Shown here piece after piece: positions 45,541 to 54,026 of a DNA stretch of 64,000 bases. Numbering within the stretch: the stretch's first letter is position 1; every line of letters begins with the position of its first letter. This DNA comes from Aminobacter sp. J41 (lineage in GTDB: Bacteria > Pseudomonadota > Alphaproteobacteria > Rhizobiales > Rhizobiaceae), in assembly GCF_000526635.1 (NCBI RefSeq), contig NZ_JAGL01000003.1, positions 166,268 to 230,267 of the forward strand. Reading direction: 5' to 3'. The notes below the pieces were generated by a model. The model saw only the letters and a list, made by a program, of their open reading frames with translations, had not been told where the DNA came from and did no database searches. Both the position numbers and the translations under genes were made by a program.

Positions 45541-46728
45541 TCAGTCGAGCGTCTTGAGAAAGGCGATTAGTGCCGCCCTGCCCCGGTCGGTAAAGGCGAC
45601 CGGTCCGATCTCGCTGGTCCCAACGGGCGCGGCCGGCGCCGTCGAGTAGTGGTCGATGACCTCGCCAAGAGTCGAAAACTGTCCGGCGTGCATGTACGGC
45701 GCGCGGCTGGCGGCCCCACGCAGCGACGGCGTCTTAAAGGCGCCAACGAGCGCCGCATCATCCCGGGCGATGAAGCGCAGCTCGCGGCAGTCGTCAGGTG
45801 AGGCGTCGCTGTATTTGCCTAAGCAGTTGAAAGGGTCGGCCAGTACCTCGTCTATCGCATCGATCCGTCCGCGATTGACCGGCAGCCCCTCCGGGGTAAG
45901 CACCCCCGTGTTATGGAAAAAATCGTCGGTGAAGCGCGGGCCGTTGTGGCAGTTGATGCAGCCCGCCTTGCCGATGAACAGCTTCAGTCCTTCGATCTCG
46001 AGCGAGTTAAAGGCGTCCCCGGCAACAGGTTCCCGCCCGCTGACGATCGCTTCCGCGTAGCGATCGAAGCGGGTTTCCTCATGGGCGATAGTGCGCTGGA
46101 ACGCAGCCAGCGCCTTGCCGGCATTGGCGAAGACGATGTTGACCGCCTCCTGTTCTTCCGGCCCAAGCGCCTTCCAGGCCGCCTGTTCTTCCTCATTGCC
46201 GAGCGGCGAGGCCCCGTGCACCTCGACATCCGGCACCGGACCAAAGACGGCTTCATACTGCTCGCGATACGCCTCCGCGATCACGGCAGCCACGGCAGCG
46301 CGGGTAAAGCCATGCTCACGCGGATCCTCGATCGGCGTCAGCGCCTGCGCCCACGGGCTGTCGCTCCGTCCGTCCCAGAAGAACCACTGGCCATGCGCGA
46401 CGCCCGCGAGCGGCATGGTGCGGCGGTCGCTGACGCCAATGCCGTGCCCACGAGGCAGATCGTCCTGGAACTGCCGGTCCGGCAGGTGGCAGGTGGCGCA
46501 AGCGACCGTGCCATCGCGCGACAGCCTCGTGTCGAAGAAAAGTGCCTCGCCCAGCGCCGCGGCAGCCGGATCGTCGGCAAAGCGGTTGCTCGGATCGGGC
46601 TTTAGCGGCGCAAGTTGGGAAAGACGCAACTGCGCGATGGCCTGCATTTCCTCCTCCGAGAATGGCTCGCGCGAGCACGCGGAGAGCAGCCCGGCGGCGA
46701 GGACGACAAGGAGGAACCGCTTCGACAT
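45541..46728 (-). CDS. Di-haem cytochrome c peroxidase family lipoprotein
   Basis: A 395-aa protein of the bacterial di-haem cytochrome c peroxidase / MauG superfamily. A lipoprotein signal (MSKRFLLVVLAAGLLSAC) places it in the periplasm on a membrane anchor. Two haem c sites, CATCH near residue 78 and CINCH near 256, are intact. LFFDTRLSRDGTVACATCH is the usual first-haem block. Whether it reduces H2O2 or oxidises another protein cannot be told. It lies nine bases after the FixH-like gene on the same strand, suggesting an operon. It is convergent with putR. Confidence 0.9.
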   Translation of the reverse strand: MSKRFLLVVLAAGLLSACSREPFSEEEMQAIAQLRLSQLAPLKPDPSNRFADDPAAAALGEALFFDTRLSRDGTVACATCHLPDRQFQDDLPRGHGIGVSDRRTMPLAGVAHGQWFFWDGRSDSPWAQALTPIEDPREHGFTRAAVAAVIAEAYREQYEAVFGPVPDVEVHGASPLGNEEEQAAWKALGPEEQEAVNIVFANAGKALAAFQRTIAHEETRFDRYAEAIVSGREPVAGDAFNSLEIEGLKLFIGKAGCINCHNGPRFTDDFFHNTGVLTPEGLPVNRGRIDAIDEVLADPFNCLGKYSDASPDDCRELRFIARDDAALVGAFKTPSLRGAASRAPYMHAGQFSTLGEVIDHYSTAPAAPVGTSEIGPVAFTDRGRAALIAFLKTLD

Positions 46729-46737
46729 GTGTGAGCG

Positions 46738-47169
46738 TCAGAAGGTCAGGTTGAACGTCACGTTGTCGCTGCCGGCGGACGCGTCGATCGTGAATTTCAG
46801 TTCCCACCAGCCGCCCATGTTGAAGCGTACACCCTCAACTAGATAACGCCCCTCACCGAGCTGCTTGGTTACCTGTGGCGCCGTTGGCAGGCCGTGGCCA
46901 TGCTGCGGCATGCCGCCAGCGACGGAAATCTTCGCGTCCACGACCGGTTCGCCGTCCGACAGCAGCACGGTGACGATCCAATTGTGCAGCGTACCGATCG
47001 CCGGCGGATCGAGTTCCGGCTGGATCGAGACTCGGTAGAGTTGGTTCGCGGAGGGCTTATCCCTCGCAAGGTCGAGCTCTTCTGGCGGCTGCGCCATCAT
47101 CCGCATGCCGAACACGGCCGCAGCGGCCAGCGCGGCAACGACCACCAGACCTGCGATCCACCTCTTCAT
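46738..47169 (-). CDS. FixH/YtkA-like periplasmic protein
   Basis: A 143-aa membrane-anchored protein. One N-terminal span (WIAGLVVVAALAAAAVFGM) is followed by a beta-sandwich domain with SIQPELDPPAIGTLHNWIVT, AGGMPQHGHGLPT (His-rich, possible copper site) and FNMGGWWELKFTI, typical of the FixH/YtkA-like group. Such proteins often accompany cytochromes or copper handling. The strong ribosome site GGAGGGGG fixes the start. It is co-oriented and nearly abutting the di-haem peroxidase gene, so a joint role in the periplasm is likely. Confidence 0.8.
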   Translation of the reverse strand: MKRWIAGLVVVAALAAAAVFGMRMMAQPPEELDLARDKPSANQLYRVSIQPELDPPAIGTLHNWIVTVLLSDGEPVVDAKISVAGGMPQHGHGLPTAPQVTKQLGEGRYLVEGVRFNMGGWWELKFTIDASAGSDNVTFNLTF

Positions 47170-47255
47170 CGTCCCCCTCCGGAAGCGTGCAGCACCCTTT
47201 GCCTCATATCCAATGCGGTGTAGACAAGCACGCGAACCAGTCAAGGAAAGACAAA

Positions 47256-48176
47256 ATGAAGGGTACGGCGTCGATCGGCGAATGCATGCTGGAACTGTCG
47301 GGGACCGGCACCGGCGACTGGAAGCTGAACCACGCCGGCGACACGTTCAACGTCATGTGGGCTCTGCGGGCGCTGCTCCCCGAAGAACAGGCGACAGACT
47401 ACGTTAGCGCTTTCGGCGACGACCCCTTCTCACAGCAGCAGCTCGACTTTTTTGCGCAGAACGGCATCCGCACGGCAGCCAGCCCGCGCATTCCCGGCGC
47501 GCGGCCCGGCCTCTATGCCATCACGCTGACGGGTGCCGAGCGCTCCTTCACCTACTGGCGCGCCGATTCCGCCGCCCGCAAGCTGGCCGACGAACCGGGA
47601 CTTTTGAAGAAAAGCCTTGAGAACAAGGCACTTATCTACTTTTCCGGAATCACGCTCGCAATTCTTGAGCCCGGCGCGCGGGAAAACCTCTTCGCCGCGA
47701 TCACGGGCGCTCGCGCCGCCGGCAGCCTGGTCGCCTTCGACCCAAACTACCGCCCGCGCCTGTGGCCCTCGCTCGAAGAGGCCCGTGAGGCGATCTCGAC
47801 TGCAAGCAAGCTCGCCGACATCTGCCTGCCGACCTTCCCGGACGAGCAGGCGCTGTTCGGTGATGCAAACCTTGAAGCGACGGCAAACCGCCTCGCGTCG
47901 CTCGGCGTGAAGGAAATCGTCGTCAAGAACGGCGAGGAGCCGGCGCTGGTCGTTGCCGACGGTACGCGCCAGACAGTCGCTGCGCAGCACGTCATCAACC
48001 CGGTCGACACCACCGGTGCGGGCGACTCGTTTAACGGCGGCTATCTCGCCGCCCGGCTGCAGGGAAAAGATCCTGTCGAGGCAGCCCGGCACGGCCACCG
48101 CGTGGCCGCCGCCGTCGTCCAGGTGCGCGGTGCCCTGGCGCCGTTCGAGACCCTGCGCGCGGCCTTCGCCGGCTGA
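47256..48176 (+). CDS. kdgK: 2-keto-3-deoxygluconate kinase (PfkB family)
   Basis: Ribokinase/PfkB-family sugar kinase of 306 aa most like KdgK, which phosphorylates 2-keto-3-deoxygluconate to KDPG for the Entner-Doudoroff pathway. The C-terminal signature DTTGAGDSFNGG with the catalytic Asp is intact, the N-terminal GDTFNVMWAL binds the sugar, and VAFDPNYRPRLWPS lies mid-protein. AAGGAAAG precedes the ATG. The stop abuts the convergent galM stop with no gap. Confidence 0.85.
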   Translation: MKGTASIGECMLELSGTGTGDWKLNHAGDTFNVMWALRALLPEEQATDYVSAFGDDPFSQQQLDFFAQNGIRTAASPRIPGARPGLYAITLTGAERSFTYWRADSAARKLADEPGLLKKSLENKALIYFSGITLAILEPGARENLFAAITGARAAGSLVAFDPNYRPRLWPSLEEAREAISTASKLADICLPTFPDEQALFGDANLEATANRLASLGVKEIVVKNGEEPALVVADGTRQTVAAQHVINPVDTTGAGDSFNGGYLAARLQGKDPVEAARHGHRVAAAVVQVRGALAPFETLRAAFAG

Positions 48177-49196
48177 TCAGGCCTCGTCCGGACCACGGAA
48201 GCGATATTCGGTGAGCTGGCGATAGACTTCGCCGGGGCGCAGCACAGCCTGCGGGAAGTAAGGCCGGTTCGGCGAGTCGGGCCATATCTGCGGTTCCAAA
48301 CAGAAGCCGGCATGGGTGCGGTAATGCATGCCGCCCAGCCCCGGAACCTCGACATCCGGAAACTGCCCGGCGAAGAACTGCAGGCCGGGCTCCGTCGACC
48401 ACACCTCCATCTCGACGCCAGATTTGCTGCCTTGCGCCCACGCCACGCGCCGCAGCGATCCGCGAGCGGAAGAAACGCAAAAATTATGGTCGTAAGCGAC
48501 ACGGTTTTCCTCGCGTAGACGGATTGCTCGCGGCAGCAGGAAATCGGAATCGGTCCCGGCAACCGGCAGCACCTCGCCTGTCGGGATGCACGCCGTGTCG
48601 GTCGGCGTATACGCCATCGCCGCAATGCTGAGCCGATGGTCGAGGATGCTGCCCTCTCCGCCATCATCAAGATTGAAGTAGGAGTGGTGCGCGAGATTGA
48701 CGAGCGTCGCCCGGTCGGTCTTCGCCTTCATTTCGATCGCAAGTTTGCCGCCCTGCTTCAGCGAGAATGTGCAGGATATCTCTACGCTGCCCGGAAAGCC
48801 CATCGTGCCGGACGGGTCGGCAATCTTCAGGGTGAGAAAATCCTTCCCAAGGTCGGCCACCTGCCAGACGCGGCGGTCGAGGCCCTTCGAGCCACCATGC
48901 AGCGTGTTCGGGCCGTCGTTTCGGTCGGTCTGGTAAAGCTGGCCGTCGAGGCGGAAACTGCCGCCCGCAATGCGGTTGGCATAGCGCCCGACGGTCGCGC
49001 CGAAATAGTAGGTCTGCGAAACGTAGTGCTCGAGCTTCTCGAAGCCGAGCACCAGCGGCGCATCATGTCCCGCAAGGCGGAGATCCTGCAGGGTCGCGCC
49101 GTAGGTGAGGAAGCGGGCAGTCAGCCCGCCTCCCTCAAGAGTGATGCGCTCGACAACCTCGCCTTCAAGGGTGATGCCGAACGCTTCGCGCTGCAT
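48177..49196 (-). CDS. galM: Aldose 1-epimerase
   Basis: Galactose mutarotase family enzyme of 339 aa, interconverting alpha and beta aldose forms. The catalytic His is in NLAHHSYFNLDD and the base Glu is in STEPGLQFFAGQF; further family segments are GATVGRYANRIAGG and NTLHGGSKGLDRR. The start (MQREAFGIT) lies one base beyond the gabD stop, so gabD and galM form an operon. With kdgK opposite, the three genes suggest sugar or sugar-acid use. Confidence 0.92.
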   Translation of the reverse strand: MQREAFGITLEGEVVERITLEGGGLTARFLTYGATLQDLRLAGHDAPLVLGFEKLEHYVSQTYYFGATVGRYANRIAGGSFRLDGQLYQTDRNDGPNTLHGGSKGLDRRVWQVADLGKDFLTLKIADPSGTMGFPGSVEISCTFSLKQGGKLAIEMKAKTDRATLVNLAHHSYFNLDDGGEGSILDHRLSIAAMAYTPTDTACIPTGEVLPVAGTDSDFLLPRAIRLREENRVAYDHNFCVSSARGSLRRVAWAQGSKSGVEMEVWSTEPGLQFFAGQFPDVEVPGLGGMHYRTHAGFCLEPQIWPDSPNRPYFPQAVLRPGEVYRQLTEYRFRGPDEA

Positions 49197-49197
49197 G

Positions 49198-50655
49198 TCA
49201 GAGCCCAAGGCCGCCGATGCAGACATACTTGGTGTCGAGATAGTCATCGATGCCCTGATGACCGCCCTCACGGCCGAGGCCCGATTCCTTGACGCCGCCG
49301 AACGGTGCCTCTGGTGTGGTGATGAGGCCTTCGTTGACTCCGACCATGCCGTACTTCAGGCCTTCCATGACGCGGAAGGCGCGGCCGAGGTCGCCGGTGT
49401 AGAAATAGCAGGCAAGGCCGAATTCAGTGTCGTTGGCGAGGCTGATCGCTTCCTCTTCGGTCTCGAACTTGAAGACCGGGGCCACCGGGCCGAAGATCTC
49501 GTCCTTCATGAAATTCATCTCGGGGGTCGCGTTCGCGATCACCGTCGGCTGGAAGAACGATCCGCCCAGCTCGTGGCGGTTGCCGCCCGCAACGATCTTG
49601 CCGCCCTTGGCCTTGGCGTCGGCGATCAGTTCCTCGACTTTCTCGACCGCGCGCTCATCGATCAACGGTCCCTGCTGCACGCCTTCCTCCAGGCCCGGGC
49701 CGACCTTGAGCTTGTTCGACGCAGCAGCAAGGCGCTCGACGAACTCGTCATAGATGCCGGCCTGGACGAAGAAGCGGTTGGTGCAGACGCAGGTCTGGCC
49801 GGAGTTGCGGTACTTGGCAACGATGGCGCCCTCGACCGCTCGGTCGAGATCAGCATCGTCGAAGACAATGAACGGCGCATTGCCGCCAAGCTCCATCGAT
49901 ACCTTCTTCACGGTCGAGGCGGACTTTGCGATCAGCAGCTTGCCGACCTCGGTCGAACCGGTGAAGGTGATCTTCTTGACGATCGGGTTCTCGCAAAGCT
50001 CGTCGCCGATCTCACCGGCAGAGCCGGTGACGATGTTGATGACGCCCTTCGGGATGCCGACTTCCTCGCACAGCGCGCCCCAGGCAAGGCCGGAATACGG
50101 TGTCTGCGAGGCCGGCTTCACCACCGCCGTGCAGCCAGCCGCGATTGCCGGAGCGATCTTGCGCGACAGCATCGACGACGGGAAGTTCCACGGGGTGATC
50201 GCCGCGATGACGCCGACCGGCTCGCGAGTGACGAGGATGCGACGGTCAGCCCACGGGCTCGGCACCACGTCGCCATAGGCCCGACGCGCTTCCTCGGCGA
50301 ACCACAGCACATAGGCAGCCGACGAGGCGATCTCGCCCTTGGCCTCGGTCAGCGACTTGCCCTGCTCCATGGTCAGCAGTTCCGCCAGCGCGTCCTGGTT
50401 GTCCATGATGGCGTCGTGCAGCTTGCGCAGCAGTTTGGAGCGCTCCAGCGCCGACGTCTTCTTGAACGTCTGGAACGCGCGCTCGGCAGCCTCGATCGCG
50501 CGGCGGGTTTCCGCGCGGCCAGCCTTCGGCACGGTACCAAGCTTGAGGCCGGTCGCCGGATTGATCACGTCGATGGTAGCGCCAGAATCGGCCTGCACCC
50601 ATTCGCCGTCGATCAGGTTCGCCTGGCGCATGAAGTGGCTCGTTTTCTGAAGCAT
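49198..50655 (-). CDS. gabD: Succinate-semialdehyde dehydrogenase (NAD(P)+), GabD-type
   Basis: Aldehyde dehydrogenase of 485 aa closest to GabD. Cofactor segment ITPWNFPSSMLSRKIAPA, Glu in MELGGNAPFIVFDDAD, and the nucleophile in GQTCVCTNR, with the neighbouring Cys typical of SSADH. It converts succinate semialdehyde to succinate. The related alpha-ketoglutarate semialdehyde dehydrogenase role cannot be excluded given the sugar-metabolism neighbours. AGGAGG precedes the ATG. No gabT is present. Confidence 0.88.
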   Translation of the reverse strand: MLQKTSHFMRQANLIDGEWVQADSGATIDVINPATGLKLGTVPKAGRAETRRAIEAAERAFQTFKKTSALERSKLLRKLHDAIMDNQDALAELLTMEQGKSLTEAKGEIASSAAYVLWFAEEARRAYGDVVPSPWADRRILVTREPVGVIAAITPWNFPSSMLSRKIAPAIAAGCTAVVKPASQTPYSGLAWGALCEEVGIPKGVINIVTGSAGEIGDELCENPIVKKITFTGSTEVGKLLIAKSASTVKKVSMELGGNAPFIVFDDADLDRAVEGAIVAKYRNSGQTCVCTNRFFVQAGIYDEFVERLAAASNKLKVGPGLEEGVQQGPLIDERAVEKVEELIADAKAKGGKIVAGGNRHELGGSFFQPTVIANATPEMNFMKDEIFGPVAPVFKFETEEEAISLANDTEFGLACYFYTGDLGRAFRVMEGLKYGMVGVNEGLITTPEAPFGGVKESGLGREGGHQGIDDYLDTKYVCIGGLGL

Positions 50656-50746
50656 GAATTCCTCCTGAATTGCGGCGCATCGCGCCGTCGGGATGTCGGT
50701 GAATTGAACCGTAGAATAGGGTTTGCCGCGCGCAAGCCAAGGCGGA

Positions 50747-51697
50747 TCAGGTAAAAACCGCTTGTGCCACCGCCAGCCAGAACACGGTGGTTACGACTGC
50801 GCCCGCCGTCGAGATCGTCATCGTATTGGACGCAAGCATCTGCCCGGTGCCGAAACGCGAAGCGATCAGATAGGGGTTCACCCCGGTAGGCATCGCCGCA
50901 ACCACGACAACCACCTGCGCGGCGACTACTGGCAGCCCGGCAAGATAGGCCGAGACCAGCGCCAGCGCTGGCATGAGAAACAACTTCAGCAGCGCCAGCA
51001 CGATTGCCGGCTTCACATTGCCGCCGATGCCGTACTTGCGCAGCCCGAGCCCCATCGCGAACAGCGCGATGATCCCTGCAATGCCAGCAAAGGCGTCAAT
51101 GAAACGCATTGCGAGCGACGGCACCGGCCAGCCTGTCACTCTCCAGGCGAGGCCACAGAGGATGCCAATGATCAGCGGATTGGAGAACAGCTTCCCGAAG
51201 AAGTCCTTCGCTATCCTCGCTGGCGATATGGAGCCGCCCTGCCCGCTTCGCGCCCATTCGAAAGTGACGATCGATGCAGCCAGCATCACCGGCAGGTGGA
51301 TGGAGATCAGCAGCGACAGGACGTCGAGCCCCGGCTGGCCGTAGACGCTGGTCAGTAGCGGAAAGCCGAGCAGAAGCATGTTGGAGAAGGATGACGCAAC
51401 GCCGCCGACGACACCAGCGGGGCGCTCCCGGCCGAACAAGCCGGTAATTATGAGGTGCCCGGCAGTCCAGACGAAAGGTATCACCGCGAAATAAGCGAGC
51501 CATAGCCGCCAGGGTGTCGCGCCATGCAGGTCGATCTGCACCATGGTCCGGAAGAGAAGCGCGGGCAACGCCACAGCAACGGCAAACTCGGTCAGCGCAT
51601 CGCCGCTCGCAGATCGCAACAGTCCGGTCCAGCCGGCAATGTAGCCGAGCGCCACCACCCCAAAAACGAATGCGATCGTCTCGCCCAGCTCGAACAT
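50747..51697 (-). CDS. AEC family transporter
   Basis: Second AEC (auxin efflux carrier / malonate permease type) transporter, 316 aa with about ten membrane spans: FVFGVVALGYIAGWTGLL, LPALLFRTMVQI, the conserved NPLIIGILCGL mid-protein and the MPTGVNPYLIASRFG segment near the end. It is co-oriented with gabD-galM, 91 bases upstream of gabD, and could import or export a carboxylate linked to them. The substrate is unknown. It is divergent from the phosphatase-like gene. Confidence 0.87.
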   Translation of the reverse strand: MFELGETIAFVFGVVALGYIAGWTGLLRSASGDALTEFAVAVALPALLFRTMVQIDLHGATPWRLWLAYFAVIPFVWTAGHLIITGLFGRERPAGVVGGVASSFSNMLLLGFPLLTSVYGQPGLDVLSLLISIHLPVMLAASIVTFEWARSGQGGSISPARIAKDFFGKLFSNPLIIGILCGLAWRVTGWPVPSLAMRFIDAFAGIAGIIALFAMGLGLRKYGIGGNVKPAIVLALLKLFLMPALALVSAYLAGLPVVAAQVVVVVAAMPTGVNPYLIASRFGTGQMLASNTMTISTAGAVVTTVFWLAVAQAVFT

Positions 51698-51820
51698 GAC
51701 CTCCGCGTAACCTAATCCCTCCGCACCTGCAAGCAGACCCGGTTCACGGCCGTTTGTAATGCTTGCTTGCCTTTCGCTGCGTGATCCCCTCCCTATATGA
51801 CCCAGGAAACGGGATTCTGA

Positions 51821-52381
51821 ATGCGTCGGACAGCGGTTCTCCTCATCGGTTTGTTATTTGCGGCGGTTGCACCGGCAGAGGCTACCGAAGCTGGCTGGGC
51901 GCTTCTTCGCGAGGGCGGACAGGTCGTACTGCTGGTTCACGCGAATGCGCCAGGCACCGGCGACCCTGCCAATTTCGCACTTGGCAACTGCCACACCCAG
52001 CGCAATCTTTCTGAGCGCGGCCGCCAGCAGGCCCGAAAGCTAGGAGCTCTGATCGCCGCGCGCGCCGAGCCGGTCGAGAAGGTTTATGCGAGCCGCTACT
52101 GCCGCACGCTGGACACGGCGAAGATTGCCTTCGGACCGGGCCTCGTAGAGGAGCTGCCGGCGCTCGACTCGGTGGAGCGTGAGCCGGAACTCGCCGAAAA
52201 GGGCCACCAGATCGTGCTCGACATGATTCGGAACTATTCCGGCTCCGGAAACCTCGTCTTGGTCACGCACCGGGAAAACGTCGCGGCCTGGACGGGCGTG
52301 AAGCCTCGGGAGGCGGAAGCGGTCATTGTCGCACCCGAGGGCGACAGCCTGAAGGCGATCGGGCGGATCGTTTTCAACTAG
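51821..52381 (+). CDS. Exported histidine-phosphatase-like protein lacking the RH arginine
   Basis: A 186-aa protein with a Sec signal peptide (MRRTAVLLIGLLFAAVAPAEA) and a histidine-phosphatase fold. The active-site motif normally read as RH(G/A) is here LLVHANAPGTGDP: His40 is kept but the preceding Arg is Val39. Other elements are intact, including NLSERGRQQA, SRYCRTLDTA and the second His in VTHRENVAAWTG. Loss of the phosphate-binding Arg predicts weak or no phosphatase activity. It is a single gene with no obvious operon partner. Confidence 0.83.
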   Translation: MRRTAVLLIGLLFAAVAPAEATEAGWALLREGGQVVLLVHANAPGTGDPANFALGNCHTQRNLSERGRQQARKLGALIAARAEPVEKVYASRYCRTLDTAKIAFGPGLVEELPALDSVEREPELAEKGHQIVLDMIRNYSGSGNLVLVTHRENVAAWTGVKPREAEAVIVAPEGDSLKAIGRIVFN

Positions 52382-52518
52382 TTGCGCGGGCTACCGCATC
52401 TGGCGGACGCGGCGGAGAAGGCGGCATTTTTGCCCCGCTGCCCTTTCCCTGCCATAGAAAACGGATTAGACAGCCGCGATAGTAATATGATCAGCCCCGG
52501 TTGTCAGAGGGAAGCACA

Positions 52519-52800
52519 GTGACATCGACATTCGACAAGGTCGCCGACATCATCGCCGAGACCAGCGAGATTGATCGCGAGACGATCACGCCGAAGAGCC
52601 ACACCATTGACGATCTCGGCATCGACAGCCTGGACTTCCTCGACATCGTGTTCGCGATCGACAAGGAGTTCGGCATCAAGATCCCGCTCGAGAAGTGGAC
52701 GCAGGAAGTGAATGACGGCAAGGCTTCCACCGAGGAGTACTTCGTCATGGAGAACCTCTGCGCCAAAATCGACGCGCTGGTCGCGGCGAAGAACGCCTGA
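52519..52800 (+). CDS. acpXL: Acyl carrier protein AcpXL
   Basis: Specialised acyl carrier protein of 93 aa that carries the growing 27-hydroxyoctacosanoate chain for lipid A. The phosphopantetheine serine is Ser37 in GIDSLDFLD. The sequence [18 protein letters not shown], then [16 protein letters not shown], is essentially that of rhizobial AcpXL. The start is GTG after GAGGGAAG. It is the first gene of the acpXL-fabF2XL-fabF1XL-adh2XL-lpxXL run. Confidence 0.95.
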   Translation: MTSTFDKVADIIAETSEIDRETITPKSHTIDDLGIDSLDFLDIVFAIDKEFGIKIPLEKWTQEVNDGKASTEEYFVMENLCAKIDALVAAKNA

Positions 52801-52828
52801 TAACGCATTAAAGACAGAAGAGTCCGGC

Positions 52829-54016
52829 ATGAGCGAGCGCGACGTCGTCATCACCGGCATCGGGCTGGTGTCGTCCCTTGGCGAAGGGGCAGACAGCCAT
52901 TGGCAGGTACTTTCGACGCCGGGCCAGGCTCCCCGGATCGATGCTGAGCGCTTTGCGCCCTACACCATCCACCCGCTGCCGCCGATCGACTGGGGCCAGC
53001 AGATCCCCAAGCGTGGCGACCAGCGCCAGATGGAAACCTGGCAGCGCCTCGGCACTTACACGGCTGGCCTTGCGCTGGACGATGCCGGGATGAAGGGCGA
53101 CGACGCTCTCGTCACGACCATGGACATGATCGTGGCGGCAGGCGGCGGCGAACGCGACGAAGCCGTCGACCAGAGCATCCTCGACGCCGGGCTCAAGCGC
53201 AACGACCGCGAGGTCCTGCTCAACGAGAAGCTCACCACCGAGCTTCGCCCGACGCTGTTTCTTGCGCAGCTTTCCAACCTGCTCGCCGGCAACATCTCCA
53301 TCGTTCACAAGGTGACCGGCTCATCCCGCACCTTCATGGGCGAGGAAGGCGCAGGCGTTGCGGCCGTTGAGACGGCGGCAGCCCGCATCCGTGCCGGCCA
53401 GTCGACGCACGCCCTCGTCGGTGGTGCGTTCCAGACCGAGCATCCCGACATGCTGCTGACGTATGAACTGGGTGGCTTCCTGCACCGTAAGCGATGGAAG
53501 CCTGTGTGGTCGCGTGCGAGCAACGACGGCGGGGGTGTGATTTCCGGCTCGGGCGCTGCGTTCCTGGTTCTGGAATCGCGTGCCCACGCCGAAGCTCGTG
53601 GCGCAAAGATCTACGCTGTCATCCAGGACGTCGCATCGGGCCGCGCCCGCCGTGCTGAGGGCAACCTCGACGAGGCGATCTCCGGCCTTGTCCGCCGCTT
53701 CGACCTGCCGGCAGAAAAGATGCTTGCTGTTTCGGGTGCATCCGGCGCCCATGTCGCGACCGGCGCCGAGCGCCGGGCCTTGCAGTCCGCCGGCAATTTC
53801 GCGCTTCGCGGCTTCTCTTCACTCACCGGACATCTGCGCGAAGCGCAGTTCCCCTTCGCGGTCGCCCTTGCCGCGCTCGCGGTAAAGAACGGCGCGTCGT
53901 ATCCGGCATTCGACGCTGAGAACGAGGCGGAACTTGACGGCGCGCCGAAGGCTGCGCTTGCCACCGCCATTGGACATCATCGTTTCGAGGGCGCTGCCCT
54001 CGTCGTCGCGGCTTAG
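52829..54016 (+). CDS. fabF2XL: Beta-ketoacyl-ACP synthase-like FabF2XL, nucleophile-less
   Basis: A 395-aa thiolase-fold protein in the position of FabF2XL of the very-long-chain acyl cluster. The N-terminus MSERDVVITGIGLVSSLGEG is typical of ketosynthases, but the nucleophile segment (TACASG in active enzymes) is replaced by FMGEEGAG around residues 169-176, with no cysteine. The first active-site His motif NAHGT reads SGASGA, and only the last His (SLTGH) remains. It therefore looks like a chain-length-factor or structural partner of FabF1XL. The start was set at the ATG of MSERD, 28 bases after acpXL. Confidence 0.87.
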   Translation: MSERDVVITGIGLVSSLGEGADSHWQVLSTPGQAPRIDAERFAPYTIHPLPPIDWGQQIPKRGDQRQMETWQRLGTYTAGLALDDAGMKGDDALVTTMDMIVAAGGGERDEAVDQSILDAGLKRNDREVLLNEKLTTELRPTLFLAQLSNLLAGNISIVHKVTGSSRTFMGEEGAGVAAVETAAARIRAGQSTHALVGGAFQTEHPDMLLTYELGGFLHRKRWKPVWSRASNDGGGVISGSGAAFLVLESRAHAEARGAKIYAVIQDVASGRARRAEGNLDEAISGLVRRFDLPAEKMLAVSGASGAHVATGAERRALQSAGNFALRGFSSLTGHLREAQFPFAVALAALAVKNGASYPAFDAENEAELDGAPKAALATAIGHHRFEGAALVVAA

Positions 54017-54026
54017 GAGACGGCCG

